Below are positions 1 to 8,622 of a DNA stretch of 64,000 nucleotides, in pieces (positions within the stretch are counted from its first letter, which is position 1; each line of letters opens with the position of its first letter). The notes below the pieces were generated by a model that was not told the DNA's origin, made no database searches, and saw nothing but the letters and a program-made list of their open reading frames with translations. The stretch lies in contig NZ_BIFQ01000001.1 in assembly GCF_003967515.1 (NCBI RefSeq), forward strand, positions 372,001 through 436,000, in the 5' to 3' direction. Made by a program: the position numbers and the translations under genes. This DNA is from Dictyobacter aurantiacus. Lineage in GTDB: Bacteria; Chloroflexota; Ktedonobacteria; Ktedonobacterales; Ktedonobacteraceae.

Positions 1-660
1 AAAGTCCAGTATACAATCTTGTAATACGCGGCTCGTGACCTGCTCTTCGGGCTCAAAAAAGGACCAGCATACAGGGGGCATGTGTTCGGCAAAGAGGCGC
101 ACCTGCTCGCGTTCACCCTCCGATAGTTCCAGTTGCCAGTATGCATCCCCATGATCGCTGCCGGGGGTATATTGCAGGACAGGAACAAAACTCTGGCGCA
201 GCAGCAATATCTGGGCGAATAGGACCATACGCTGCCAGAAGCGGAGATCGCTTCCGGTTACATGACCTACAGGCAGGGTGTACGGCCACGCCAATAACAG
301 ATCCAGGGCATGTCTGGGTTGAAATGCCAGCGTCTCTACGCGCCAGGATGCTAACGCGGGCTCTTCGGTGGAAGCAGCATCGGCCAGCACTTCGGGCGAA
401 GGGAGAGGAGACTCCGCGATTGAGGGCAGGCGCAATATCAGTGAACTGGCCTGTCCTTGATTCGTCAGGGTGCGTGGAATGAGCGGCCGTAGCGTCATGG
501 CAATCTCAGACGTGGGAAGCATGAAAGGATGAAGCCAGGGGTTAAACTCCCTGGCTCTCTTTTTAGCTCGTGCTGATTGTTTTTTAATCAACTCTGAGGA
601 TTCGGCCCAGATGTGCAGTTGGCCACTAGAAGAGTCCCAGATCGCATGCCACACAAACAT
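1..660 (-). CDS. SNF2-family helicase, N-terminal part (partial)
   Basis: The open frame runs from an ATG at 660 to the left edge of the window without a stop, so only about 220 N-terminal residues are seen. It begins MFVWHAIWDSSSGQLHIWAE, followed by a stretch with LLLAWP and DLRFWQRMVLF. This pattern resembles the SNF2 helicase-associated region that precedes the ATPase core in bacterial Swi2/Snf2 proteins. No Walker motifs are visible because the motor domain lies outside the window. AAGGA stands 10 bases before the ATG and supports this start. Family knowledge: such proteins are DNA-dependent ATPases thought to remodel protein-DNA complexes. The family call rests on the N-terminal pattern alone; the coding status is much surer than the function. 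Confidence 0.65.
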   Translation of the reverse strand, partial: MFVWHAIWDSSSGQLHIWAESSELIKKQSARAKKRAREFNPWLHPFMLPTSEIAMTLRPLIPRTLTNQGQASSLILRLPSIAESPLPSPEVLADAASTEEPALASWRVETLAFQPRHALDLLLAWPYTLPVGHVTGSDLRFWQRMVLFAQILLLRQSFVPVLQYTPGSDHGDAYWQLELSEGEREQVRLFAEHMPPVCWSFFEPEEQVTSRVLQDCILDF

Positions 661-744
661 ATTTTTCTTATCCTTAGCAGATGGTTTCCCTGACCTCCGC
701 GCATCACTCCCTGCGCTGGTTATAGCGTACCGGATACTCAAGTT

Positions 745-795
745 AAGGGGTGCAGGGTCCTCCCGCATTGGGAGTGCAGAGGGGTAGCCCTCTGC
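745..795. repeat. GC-rich stem-loop segment between two minus-strand genes
   Basis: A GC-rich stretch contains an 8-bp perfect stem (776-783 with 788-795, loop GTAG). Its left part, AAGGGGTGCAGGGT, also occurs at 61173-61186 after the GH65 gene, so it may be a fragment of an interspersed repeat. It sits between the 3' end of one minus-strand gene and the 5' end of the next and could act as a terminator, although no T-run follows. Confidence 0.35.
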
Positions 796-830
796 TTGAC
801 TTGACACCAATGGGAACCACCTCGATGGAT

Positions 831-1706
831 CTATTGGCTATCGGGCTCGTAGCGGTACACCTTGCTGGCCCGGTTTGAGCGCGAGGATGCTTTTTCACGT
901 CCACGCACCAGCCGCTCTTCATCGGTCGGTATCAGCTTTTTGGTGGCCAGAAAACGCCTGCGCAGTCCCTGTATGTCAATTGACTCATTGGCCGGGAAAA
1001 ATGCTCGATAGAGGAGAGACGCTTCCGCCAGCGTTACTGTGCCATCTCCGGTTTCCGGCTCTTTCATCGCCTGCAGAGGCATCGTTTCACGGCTCTTTGT
1101 AGACCTGGGGCGCTCCTCTTGCTGCCACCAGTCCTGACCCGGTTCCGCCGGACTCATCGTATGCATGTCGGCCAGGTAACGCAGCAGGATTTCAGGCTCA
1201 TGCTGGATATGGGCACGCAACGATTGCAAGGCAGATAAAAAGCTGGGCTGAATTTCCGGGTCCATCGTCTGCTGCCCCGCTTCTATATCTGCGACCGGCA
1301 CCCATTGTACATGCAAACTCGGGATCGGCTGGAGATGGAGATTGGGACGTAGCTTATCGCGCTGCGCACGCAAAAGGATGCTATGGATTAAAGAGACGGA
1401 CGACCCTTGCTCTGAACTTCCCCAGACCTGCACTTGCTGTTCCTGCCACCCCGAACGCAACTGTACCAGCGTAGCGGAATCGGCCCAACACAACAATGCA
1501 TCCAACGTTCTCGCGACAGCCTCGGCTACCGATTCCCTGCCCAATACTAACCGCATTGGTGGCCCCCACGGACCCACACGGAGCAGGGCCCACAATGACC
1601 AATCGCGAACGGCAAACGCGACCACACTGGCCGTCACGATCAAACGCCGTGGAACCGCATCACGTACTGGTCGCGCCGAAAGCGATGACTTCGTCCCGGG
1701 TTGCAT
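831..1706 (-). CDS. hypothetical protein
   Basis: I do not recognise this protein of about 291 residues. It is soluble by appearance, with no signal peptide or membrane segment. The first half has mixed alpha/beta character (VRDWSLWALLRVG, LHVQWVPVADIE). The C-terminal third is basic and probably partly disordered, ending in a lysine/arginine/serine-rich tail. A TTG at 1715 in the same frame is an alternative start; the ATG at 1706 was preferred, but neither has a clear ribosome binding site. It lies downstream of a small membrane-protein gene on the same strand and upstream of the helicase gene. Co-transcription with the helicase is possible, since only about 170 bases separate them. Confidence 0.6.
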   Translation of the reverse strand: MQPGTKSSLSARPVRDAVPRRLIVTASVVAFAVRDWSLWALLRVGPWGPPMRLVLGRESVAEAVARTLDALLCWADSATLVQLRSGWQEQQVQVWGSSEQGSSVSLIHSILLRAQRDKLRPNLHLQPIPSLHVQWVPVADIEAGQQTMDPEIQPSFLSALQSLRAHIQHEPEILLRYLADMHTMSPAEPGQDWWQQEERPRSTKSRETMPLQAMKEPETGDGTVTLAEASLLYRAFFPANESIDIQGLRRRFLATKKLIPTDEERLVRGREKASSRSNRASKVYRYEPDSQ

Positions 1707-1901
1707 TGAGCTCAAAATAACACCAATCTACCATACAAAGCACAGCCAAATATTCGCACAGCCTAGCTCAATTGTACTCACTTTCAAAAGTACATGCAAG
1801 TACCTCTGTTGCTGGCAGCGAAAAAGAAAGTACCCATCAGAGGATTTTATCCCCCTGACGGGCACCGCGCCTGCCTATAAGGTGATAACTATTGTTTTTG
1901 C

Positions 1902-2057
1902 TTAGCGTCCAAAGATGAGGTGGAGGCCAAGAGCAAAGCCACTAGAAATCAGCAGAGTAATGAACATATAGAGACGATAACGTGCATATTTTACTCGTTC
2001 GTCAATTGCTATAGCTTTTGCACCACTAGTTCTACGCTTTGGATCTGGTCTTTGCAT
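1902..2057 (-). CDS. small single-pass membrane protein, 51 residues
   Basis: A 51-codon ORF starts at an ATG with a strong purine-rich ribosome binding site (GGGGGAAGG ending 2 bases upstream, with further pairing available in the GGGG part). The N-terminal 30 residues are strongly basic (MQRPDPKRRTSGAKAI). They are followed by one hydrophobic segment of about 20 residues (YMFITLLISSGFALGLHLIF), then GR and the stop. This is the layout of a positive-inside, single-pass small membrane protein. Its function is unknown. A possible -10 (TATAAT, about 2125-2130 on the minus strand) lies upstream without a good -35. The coding call rests on the binding site and the clean basic-then-hydrophobic pattern. 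Confidence 0.6.
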   Translation of the reverse strand: MQRPDPKRRTSGAKAIAIDERVKYARYRLYMFITLLISSGFALGLHLIFGR

Positions 2058-2271
2058 CGCCTTCCCCCTGATATCCTAAAAGTAGGAGGGTGACCTACTT
2101 AAACTAATTTCTAACTACATTATATACGGTTTAAATAAGGGTTTCGTTGTAGTTAATTTGAGTGTACTTGATCCAATCAAAAAAAGCTATAGAACCTTGA
2201 TTGCACTTGACAAAATAGCTATGCTGCTCTACAGCATAGTGCCAGTTGTGACCTGCATACAGCCCTGTTTG

Positions 2272-2952
2272 CTATACGCGAAACGATGATGGTGGGGAGA
2301 TGGGTTCGTCGTTGGATGGCTCAGGTTGTTCGCCGCATGGTGAGCCCGTCTGCTCAGCAGCCGAAGGGTGATACGTCCATTCATAGTTCATTTCGAGCAG
2401 GCGACGAGCCCTGGAAAAATCACGCACCTGCAGGACACGGAAAACTTGCTCACAAACAGCGATAGCTTCAGCGGCCGAGGCACGCGCAATCGCGGTGTAC
2501 GAGCCAAGCACATCGTGCCGCCTGGCTGAACGAAACGAGAGATGTACTTTTTCGAGCGTCTCTGAGAATTCGGCCTGCAACTGATCGTTCCATTCCTGCT
2601 TCTCAACCAACTCCACTGCCCGGCTGAGAAAACGCGCACAGACATTGACCACCTTGTTGTAGTCAGCGTTGCGGCAATCCAGCAACGCATGGAGGATGCG
2701 CTGCTCATCAGCGACATCAAGCGCCACTACGGAAAAAATACTGGCCTCGCCTCCCATCTCTTGAATATCGTGGGCTAACTGCCGAAAAAGCTTTTCTACC
2801 TCATCTGAGTACGGCAATAGATACACAGAGTTCTGTAACGCATAAGCACCAAGGTTCTGTAGCCGGCGCCAGACCCAGACACGTTTCTGGGACGGCTCAC
2901 TGGGTACTTTATAAGTAAGTTGTAGCCAGCGCATGACTCCATGCTCTTGCAT
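2272..2952 (-). CDS. ChrB N-terminal-domain protein
   Basis: The first 80 residues match the ChrB N-terminal domain pattern: WLQLTYKVPSEPSQKRVWVW, then RRLQNLGAYALQNSVYLLP, then an acidic helix and GGEASIF. In characterised systems ChrB proteins are linked to chromate resistance as regulators. Proteins with only this domain plus a helical tail are common in Chloroflexota and Actinomycetota and have no proven role, and no ChrA transporter is nearby. The remainder (residues 90-190) is helical, and the last 30 residues are Pro/Ser/Glu-rich and look disordered. The ATG at 2952 follows GGGAGAG with suitable spacing. A promoter (3010-3039) lies 58 bases upstream, so the gene probably has its own transcript. 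Confidence 0.75.
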   Translation of the reverse strand: MQEHGVMRWLQLTYKVPSEPSQKRVWVWRRLQNLGAYALQNSVYLLPYSDEVEKLFRQLAHDIQEMGGEASIFSVVALDVADEQRILHALLDCRNADYNKVVNVCARFLSRAVELVEKQEWNDQLQAEFSETLEKVHLSFRSARRHDVLGSYTAIARASAAEAIAVCEQVFRVLQVRDFSRARRLLEMNYEWTYHPSAAEQTGSPCGEQPEPSNDEPISPPSSFRV

Positions 2953-3009
2953 CTCTGCTCTCCCGCTAGAAAAATGATCGCTTTGTATCCACTGTTACCA
3001 ATCGTTGCT

Positions 3010-3039
3010 ATCGTACTCCAAAAAAAGCTGTGAAGTCAA
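3010..3039 (-). promoter_or_regulatory. sigma-70-type promoter of the ChrB-N gene
   Basis: On the minus strand TTGACT (3034-3039) and TACGAT (3010-3015) are separated by 18 bases, about 60 bases before the ATG at 2952. Confidence 0.5.
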
Positions 3040-3171
3040 GCATATGTCGATGTACAAGCATATCTAAACGGTAGCCGCCCCATCAACCTGGCACAAAATG
3101 ATATACTGAAGGGCATCCCGAGACTAGATAGGTTTAGCTCTCTATTTTCTAGATAACGAGGTACACGCACG

Positions 3172-3822
3172 ATGCACACATGGCGGCAGAAGTTTGAGCG
3201 GATGCGAGCATCCCTGTATGCTGGCCTGCTCGCCCCTCAGATCATCGGCATATTGTTCGCCTGGCAACAAAGGATGTCTCTGAACTGGTTCATGCTGGTC
3301 CTGGCCCTCTTGGTGAACCTGATCCTCTTTATGCTGCTGCATAGCTATCTCATCAAACCAGGCGGCGATACAGTCGACTGGTATTGCATCTTCCTTCTCA
3401 GTCTGGCCAGTAGTCTATTTGTCGTCAGCACGTGTATCCTGCAAGGAGGCTGGTCCGGCGGCGCCGCTATCCTGGCCGCCGTGCCCATTGGATTTTACAC
3501 GGCGGTCGTCGCCTATCTGCAGCAATTTTCAGCGCTTCGTTCGAGAACTCGGAGAGAAAACGTAGCACCCGCGGCTAGAGAGGCGCGCCTGACCGGGGCT
3601 ACCCTGGTCGGCCTTATCACACTGGCGATCTTGCTGGATTGTCTGCTGGGCATCTATCCATGGTATGCCAGCATCGCCATTCTGACGACGTTCCCTCTGC
3701 TCTTCGCGCTTTACCAGATTGACCAGGATCTCCAACTACGCATCAGCGCCCGTGGAGCTTTCTGGCAAACCGTTCTCCTCTTCTCTATCGCCCTGCTCGT
3801 TCATGGCCTGATCGGCGTTTAA
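3172..3822 (+). CDS. hypothetical polytopic membrane protein
   Basis: This 216-residue protein is almost wholly hydrophobic, with about six membrane segments (near residues 42-65, 70-90, 96-116, 140-162, 166-184 and 196-215). A short basic loop (RSRTRRENV) lies near residue 120. The N-terminus MHTWRQKFERMRASLYAGLL is basic and would face the cytoplasm. No catalytic or transport motif is recognisable. It is divergently transcribed from the ChrB-N gene, and the next gene, acsA, is 347 bases away, so it is probably monocistronic. The start is the only in-frame ATG near the beginning of the frame; no strong ribosome binding site is visible. Confidence 0.6.
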   Translation: MHTWRQKFERMRASLYAGLLAPQIIGILFAWQQRMSLNWFMLVLALLVNLILFMLLHSYLIKPGGDTVDWYCIFLLSLASSLFVVSTCILQGGWSGGAAILAAVPIGFYTAVVAYLQQFSALRSRTRRENVAPAAREARLTGATLVGLITLAILLDCLLGIYPWYASIAILTTFPLLFALYQIDQDLQLRISARGAFWQTVLLFSIALLVHGLIGV

Positions 3823-4169
3823 ATCCACTTATCGTTCGCAGGCAGGTTACATTTTCTGGAGCGCCAGCGAAAATTGGGCCCCAAAACTCTTTATAAAGCC
3901 TTTTTCATTTCTTATAATAAGATAGAACTATAGTTGGAGCGTCAGAATCAGCAGAAACGCCTATCACCTGTCCATTCGATAGGCACTCATTACCGGGCCA
4001 ACAGCAGAATGTGTTGGTCATTGACATTGAAACCGTAACGCCACCTGTTCTACAATGGAGTATCTATGGTGGGCTGTACAAAGTAGTCAGCAACGTCGCT
4101 TTCGCGGCACGCTGCTTCACAGTGCCATGAAACATCTCCGCACAGTCCTTTTGTATTGAGGAGGATACA
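3823..4169. other. intergenic region upstream of acsA
   Basis: This 347-base non-coding stretch is AT-rich at 3885-3935, with a TATAAT-like hexamer in TTCTTATAATAAG, and has a TTGACA at about 4020 without a well-spaced -10. It presumably holds the acsA promoter, but I cannot fix it. Confidence 0.3.
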
Positions 4170-6116
4170 TTGGCCATGAATAATAATCTCTTTGAGGACA
4201 CCGATTCAATTTTAACAGAGGAGCGTATTTTTACCCCTACCCCGGAAATGGTAGAAAAGGCGAATATCACTGCCTACATGAAATCGAAGGGTTTCGATGA
4301 CTACGAGGCTTTCTACAAGTGGTCATTAGCGAACCGCGACGAGTACTGGGAGGATCAGGCGAAGGAGCTCCACTGGTTCGAGCCATGGCAGAAGACGTTC
4401 GAATGGACCGATAAGCCTTTCTTTAAGTGGTTTGTCGGTGGCAAGTTTAACATCGTCTACAACTGCCTGGATCGCCATATGGAGACACCAGTACGCAATA
4501 AGGTGGCGTTCTACTGGGAAGCCGATAATGGCGAAACACGCTCGATGACGTATGAGCAGTTGTACGTGGAGACCAATCGCCTGGCGAAGGGCCTGCAGAA
4601 CCTGGGTCTGAAGAAGGGGGATCGTGTCGCTATCTATATGCCGGCGGTACTTGAGCAGATTATCGCGGTGCTGGCCGTAGCCCGTCTGGGCGCCGTCCAT
4701 ACGGTAGTCTTCGGTGGCTTCGCTGCCAATGCGCTGCGCGATCGCATCATCGACGCCCAGGCTAAGATGGTGATTACGGCGGATGGCAATCATCGCGGCG
4801 GCAAGCTGATTCAGTTGAAAAACATTACTGATGAGGCTGTGGCCGAGACGCCAACTATCGAGAAGGTAGTGGTCTACAATCGCGAGGGGCTCGATGTGTC
4901 CATGAAAGAGGGACGCGACATCTACTGGCACGATCTGCTGACCGATATTCCTGCCGATACTGTGGTGCCGTGCGAGCCAATGGATAGCGAGGACCTGCTC
5001 TATATCCTGTATACCAGTGGCAGTACTGGAAAACCCAAGGGTGTCGTTCACGTCCATGGCGGCTACGCCGTTGGCGCCTATACGACAACCAAGTTTGTCT
5101 TTGATATCAAAGATAACGATATCTTCTGGTGCACAGCAGACGTGGGCTGGGTAACGGGACATAGCTATATCATCTATGGGCCACTGATGACCGGCGTGAC
5201 CAGCGTACTCTTTGAGGGCACGCCCGCCTATCCCAATCCCGACCGCTGGTGGAGCGTGGCCGAGCGCTTTAAGGTCACGATCCTCTATACCTCCCCAACC
5301 GGCATCCGTGGCCTGATGCGCTTCGGCGAGGAGTGGCCGGCCAAACACGACCTCTCCCACCTGCGCCTGCTCGGCTCGGTTGGTGAGCCCATCAATCCCG
5401 AGGCCTGGATGTGGTACCGCCATAACATCGGACATGATGAACTGCCAATTATGGATACCTGGTGGCAGACCGAGACCGGCTCGATCCTGATCAGTCCCAC
5501 GATCATTCAGCCGTTGAAACCGGGGAGCGCGACCCGTCCTCTTCCCACTATCGCCGTCGACATCGTGGATAAAAATGGTAAATCAGTGGGACTGGGCAAG
5601 GGCGGCTTCCTGGTGGTACGCCAACCATGGCCCAGCCAGATGCGCACCATCTACAACGATCCCGCCCGCTACCTGACGTACTGGGAGACGTTACCGGATG
5701 TCTACTTCGCCGGAGATGCCGCGACGATCGATAAGGATGGCTTCATCCGCGTCCAGGGCCGCGTCGACGATGTGATCAAGGTCAGCGGACACCGTCTGGG
5801 CTCGATGGAGATTGAGTCCAGCCTTGTCAGCCATCCAGCGGTAGCTGAGGCGGCCGCCATCGGCAAGCCAGACGAGTTGAAGGGCGAACACGTCAAGGTC
5901 TTTGTCATCCTGAAGAACGGTTATGAGCCCTCCGATGAGATGGCTAAAGAGCTCAAGCTGCATGTGCGTACAACAGTTGGTGCCCTGGCGGTGCCTGAGG
6001 AACTGGAGTTTACCCCCAGCCTCCCAAAGACACGCTCGGGCAAGATTATGCGCCGCGTTATCCGCGCCCGTGAACTGGGTGAGCCAATCGGCGATACCAG
6101 CACACTTGACGCATAA
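4170..6116 (+). CDS. acsA: acetyl-CoA synthetase (AMP-forming)
   Basis: This 648-residue enzyme makes acetyl-CoA from acetate, ATP and CoA through acetyl-AMP in the cytoplasm. An N-terminal ACS extension (residues 1-100) is followed by the ANL-superfamily core. The core has the P-loop-like TSGSTGKPKG (282-291), the acetate-pocket region CTADVGWVTGHSY (321-333) and WWQTETG (431-437). The C-terminal SLPKTRSGKIMRR includes Lys625, the usual catalytic and acetylation-target lysine. Length and motifs are typical. The frame opens with TTG; AGGAGG lies 5 bases before it, while the in-frame ATG two codons later is 11 bases away, so the TTG is probably the true start. A T-tailed hairpin follows, and argS then has its own promoter. 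The sirtuin at 43826 is a plausible deacetylase but is unlinked. Confidence 0.95.
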   Translation: MAMNNNLFEDTDSILTEERIFTPTPEMVEKANITAYMKSKGFDDYEAFYKWSLANRDEYWEDQAKELHWFEPWQKTFEWTDKPFFKWFVGGKFNIVYNCLDRHMETPVRNKVAFYWEADNGETRSMTYEQLYVETNRLAKGLQNLGLKKGDRVAIYMPAVLEQIIAVLAVARLGAVHTVVFGGFAANALRDRIIDAQAKMVITADGNHRGGKLIQLKNITDEAVAETPTIEKVVVYNREGLDVSMKEGRDIYWHDLLTDIPADTVVPCEPMDSEDLLYILYTSGSTGKPKGVVHVHGGYAVGAYTTTKFVFDIKDNDIFWCTADVGWVTGHSYIIYGPLMTGVTSVLFEGTPAYPNPDRWWSVAERFKVTILYTSPTGIRGLMRFGEEWPAKHDLSHLRLLGSVGEPINPEAWMWYRHNIGHDELPIMDTWWQTETGSILISPTIIQPLKPGSATRPLPTIAVDIVDKNGKSVGLGKGGFLVVRQPWPSQMRTIYNDPARYLTYWETLPDVYFAGDAATIDKDGFIRVQGRVDDVIKVSGHRLGSMEIESSLVSHPAVAEAAAIGKPDELKGEHVKVFVILKNGYEPSDEMAKELKLHVRTTVGALAVPEELEFTPSLPKTRSGKIMRRVIRARELGEPIGDTSTLDA

Positions 6117-6146
6117 CACATTTGTGAACCGGGATACCTTTTCCTG

Positions 6147-6176
6147 AGAGGGCGGGCAAAAATATGCCCGCCCTCT
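6147..6176 (+). terminator. intrinsic terminator of acsA
   Basis: A 12-bp perfect GC-rich stem (6147-6158 with 6165-6176, loop AAAATA) is followed by TTAT, 30 bases after the acsA stop. Confidence 0.8.
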
Positions 6177-6225
6177 TTATTATGTTGGGGAGCAGGCCGC
6201 GGTGCGCTCAGGCATCCAAAAATGC

Positions 6226-6254
6226 TTGACCATAGGCACAACCTACGATATAGT
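6226..6254 (+). promoter_or_regulatory. sigma-70-type promoter of argS
   Basis: TTGACC (6226-6231) and TATAGT (6249-6254) are 17 bases apart. Transcription would begin near 6261, which excludes the longer argS frame beginning at 6222 and supports the ATG at 6288. Confidence 0.7.
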
Positions 6255-6287
6255 AAGTTGCAACATTCAGGTGAAAGAGGGGGTTTG

Positions 6288-8366
6288 ATGACAGTACTAA
6301 ACGAGGCACATGCTATGACTGAATCAACACCACAAGATATTCATGCATATCTTACTGGTATTATGCAACAGGCGGTCGCGTCATATCTGGAACAGGAACA
6401 TATCGATTTCGATGCGACCCAGCTACCCATCGACCTGCGACTCTCCGCGCAGGCGAGCTTTGGCGATTACTCTATTCCCGTGATGGCCTGGTCGGGCAAG
6501 CTAAAACGACCACCATTGAAGATCGCGGAGGGACTGCTGGCTATTTTACAGGCCAATGCACAGGCCGATATTCAGGAGATCACAGCGACGAAACCAGGCT
6601 ATCTGAATTTTCGCCTGAACCGGCCTGTGGTTGGACACAACATCATTGAGCGTGTCCTGGAGGCAGGGGCCGACTACGGGCAACATAAAGTTGGCGTGGG
6701 TACCAAGGTCATTGTCGAACATACAAACATCAATAGCAATAAGGCCGCCCATGTAGGCCATCTACGCAACTCCTGCCTGGGTGATACGGTCGTGCGCATG
6801 CTGCGCTCGCAGGGCTACCAGGTTGAGGCCGATAACTATATCGACGACTCTGGCGTCCAGGTCGCCGATGTCGTGGTTGGCTTTACGCTGCTACAAAAAG
6901 GATTGCTTGATCTCCCCGGCGGCAACGAGCAGTTGCCCGATGAGTCCTTTGACTACTTCTGCTCGCGCGTCTATACAACCGTCAGCAGGGTCTACGATGA
7001 CAAAGAATCCGAACTGGGTCAGATGGCGGCACGCCTGCGCAAAGAGGTCCTGCATTCGATCGAGCATGGCGACGAGCCCCATTCGGGTCCCGACTATCCG
7101 GCACTGGCAGCCGATCTATCTCACCAGATCGTGCAGGCCCACTTAAAGACGATGGGACGTCTCAATATCTCCTATGACGTTCTCCCCTGGGAGTCCGCGA
7201 TCCTACGCGCTGGACTGTGGCAGCATACCTTTGAGATGCTGAAGTCGCGCGGCTTGCTGGAGAAACCCGAGACCGGCCACGCGGCTGGCTGCTGGATCCT
7301 GCCCTTTGGTGAAGGTGAGAGCCAGACCAGCGAGGGCGATCGCAATAGCGATAAGATCCTGGTTCGTAGCGATGGTACGGCAACCTATACAGCGAAAGAT
7401 ATCGCCTATCAGCTCTGGAAGTTTGGCCTGGCCGATCAGCTCGGCGTCGAGTTCCATTTTGTGCCCTGGGGCATTCAGCACGATGGGCGCAAGCTGTGGA
7501 CGATGCGTACACCCAATGATCCCCAGTTGAAGGCTGTCACCGATGAAGCACCCGCCACCAAATTTGGACATGCCAACCGCGTGGTTAACGTCATCGATGT
7601 ACGCCAGTCCTATCTGCAGCAGGTGGTCTATGAGAGCCTGCGCCGCCTGGGCTATGTGGAGCAGGCCGATAATTCAAAACACCTGGCCTACGAGGTCGTG
7701 ACCCTCTCCGCCTCGACCGCCGCGCGCCTGGGCATCGATACCTCGGATAACCGCAGCTACTACGCCATGTCGGGCCGTAAAGGCATCGAGATCAAGGCCG
7801 ACGATCTGATCAATGCCGCCATTCAACGCATGCAGGAGATCAGCCAGGAAGAAGGCAAACAAGAACTTCCGGCAGAAACCGCCAGTGTCCTTGCCGCCTC
7901 CGCCATCCGCTACTTTATGATCCGCTTCAATCTACAGCAGATCATCGCCCTGGATATGGACGAGGTGCTGCGACCAAAAGGCGATACCGGCGTCTACATT
8001 CAATACGCCTACGCGCGCTCCAACAGCATCCTGCGCCGCCTGCAGGAAACCGGCTATACCATTCCTGCCACCCTGGAAGCGCTACCCGAACAGTTAGAGC
8101 AGAGCGAATGGGATCTGCTGCGCCACATCGATGCCTATCCGCGTCGCCTGGCCGAATACGCCGAGCAGATGGCTCCATCCCTGCTGGCCAGCTATGTCTA
8201 TGACCTGGCCGCTCACTTCACGGACTTCTTCGAGCATACCTCGCCTATCATCCGTGAAGAGAATGAGCAGATCAAAGCCTTCCGCGCCTTCCTGGTCCAG
8301 GCTACAGCTCAGACCATGAGCAACGCGATGCGTGTGCTTGGCTTCGAGCCTCTCGAACGCATCTAA
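6288..8366 (+). CDS. argS: arginine--tRNA ligase
   Basis: This class I aminoacyl-tRNA synthetase charges tRNA-Arg. From the ATG at 6288 it has 692 residues, longer than the roughly 550-580 of most bacterial ArgRS. The N-terminal region has the arginyl add-on pattern. The HIGH signature is HVGH (155-158) within HTNINSNKAAHVGHLRNS. The KMSK-like loop is MSGRKG (494-499). A C-terminal DALR anticodon-binding domain contains YIQYAYARSNSILRRL. The SGRKG form of the loop and the extra length recall the longer archaeal-like ArgRS type; that placement is an inference. AGAGGGGG stands 4-5 bases before the ATG, and a promoter lies at 6226-6254. A very large palindrome follows the stop. Confidence 0.95.
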   Translation: MTVLNEAHAMTESTPQDIHAYLTGIMQQAVASYLEQEHIDFDATQLPIDLRLSAQASFGDYSIPVMAWSGKLKRPPLKIAEGLLAILQANAQADIQEITATKPGYLNFRLNRPVVGHNIIERVLEAGADYGQHKVGVGTKVIVEHTNINSNKAAHVGHLRNSCLGDTVVRMLRSQGYQVEADNYIDDSGVQVADVVVGFTLLQKGLLDLPGGNEQLPDESFDYFCSRVYTTVSRVYDDKESELGQMAARLRKEVLHSIEHGDEPHSGPDYPALAADLSHQIVQAHLKTMGRLNISYDVLPWESAILRAGLWQHTFEMLKSRGLLEKPETGHAAGCWILPFGEGESQTSEGDRNSDKILVRSDGTATYTAKDIAYQLWKFGLADQLGVEFHFVPWGIQHDGRKLWTMRTPNDPQLKAVTDEAPATKFGHANRVVNVIDVRQSYLQQVVYESLRRLGYVEQADNSKHLAYEVVTLSASTAARLGIDTSDNRSYYAMSGRKGIEIKADDLINAAIQRMQEISQEEGKQELPAETASVLAASAIRYFMIRFNLQQIIALDMDEVLRPKGDTGVYIQYAYARSNSILRRLQETGYTIPATLEALPEQLEQSEWDLLRHIDAYPRRLAEYAEQMAPSLLASYVYDLAAHFTDFFEHTSPIIREENEQIKAFRAFLVQATAQTMSNAMRVLGFEPLERI

Positions 8367-8378
8367 CACAAAACACTG

Positions 8379-8442
8379 GCCAGCAACGAAATGGAGCGAG
8401 TGCGGCTGACGTCAGCCGCACTCGCTCCATTTCGTTGCTGGC
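8379..8442 (+). terminator. 64-bp perfect palindrome, probable argS terminator
   Basis: Two 32-base arms (8379-8410 and 8411-8442) are exact reverse complements with no spacer. TTTCTC follows rather than a long T-run. It begins 13 bases after the argS stop, as a transcription terminator would. Confidence 0.75.
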
Positions 8443-8533
8443 TTTCTCTGGCAGCTACTCTATCCGAGCTGGCACCAGGGCTTCATGCATGAAAGCGGAC
8501 ATTCAGTATAAGGAGAGAGGAGCAAACGTTTAC

Positions 8534-8562
8534 TTGCACCATGAAGCGCGATGGGATAGACT
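8534..8562 (+). promoter_or_regulatory. promoter of the LLM oxidoreductase gene
   Basis: TTGCAC (8534-8539) and TAGACT (8557-8562) are 17 bases apart and lie about 60 bases before the ATG at 8623. Confidence 0.5.
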
Positions 8563-8622
8563 GAATAGTCTACTTTAGACGTAAGAAATGTCCGTATTTT
8601 CACGAAGGAGAGTAGTGTATCT

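Noticed and set aside
4326..5435. 369-codon frame antisense to acsA
   Set aside because: It lies wholly within a certain gene on the other strand; such frames are by-products of codon bias in GC-rich genes.
6117..6287. T-box or other aminoacid-sensing leader before argS
   Set aside because: The transcribed leader is only about 27 bases long by the mapped promoter, too short for a T-box.
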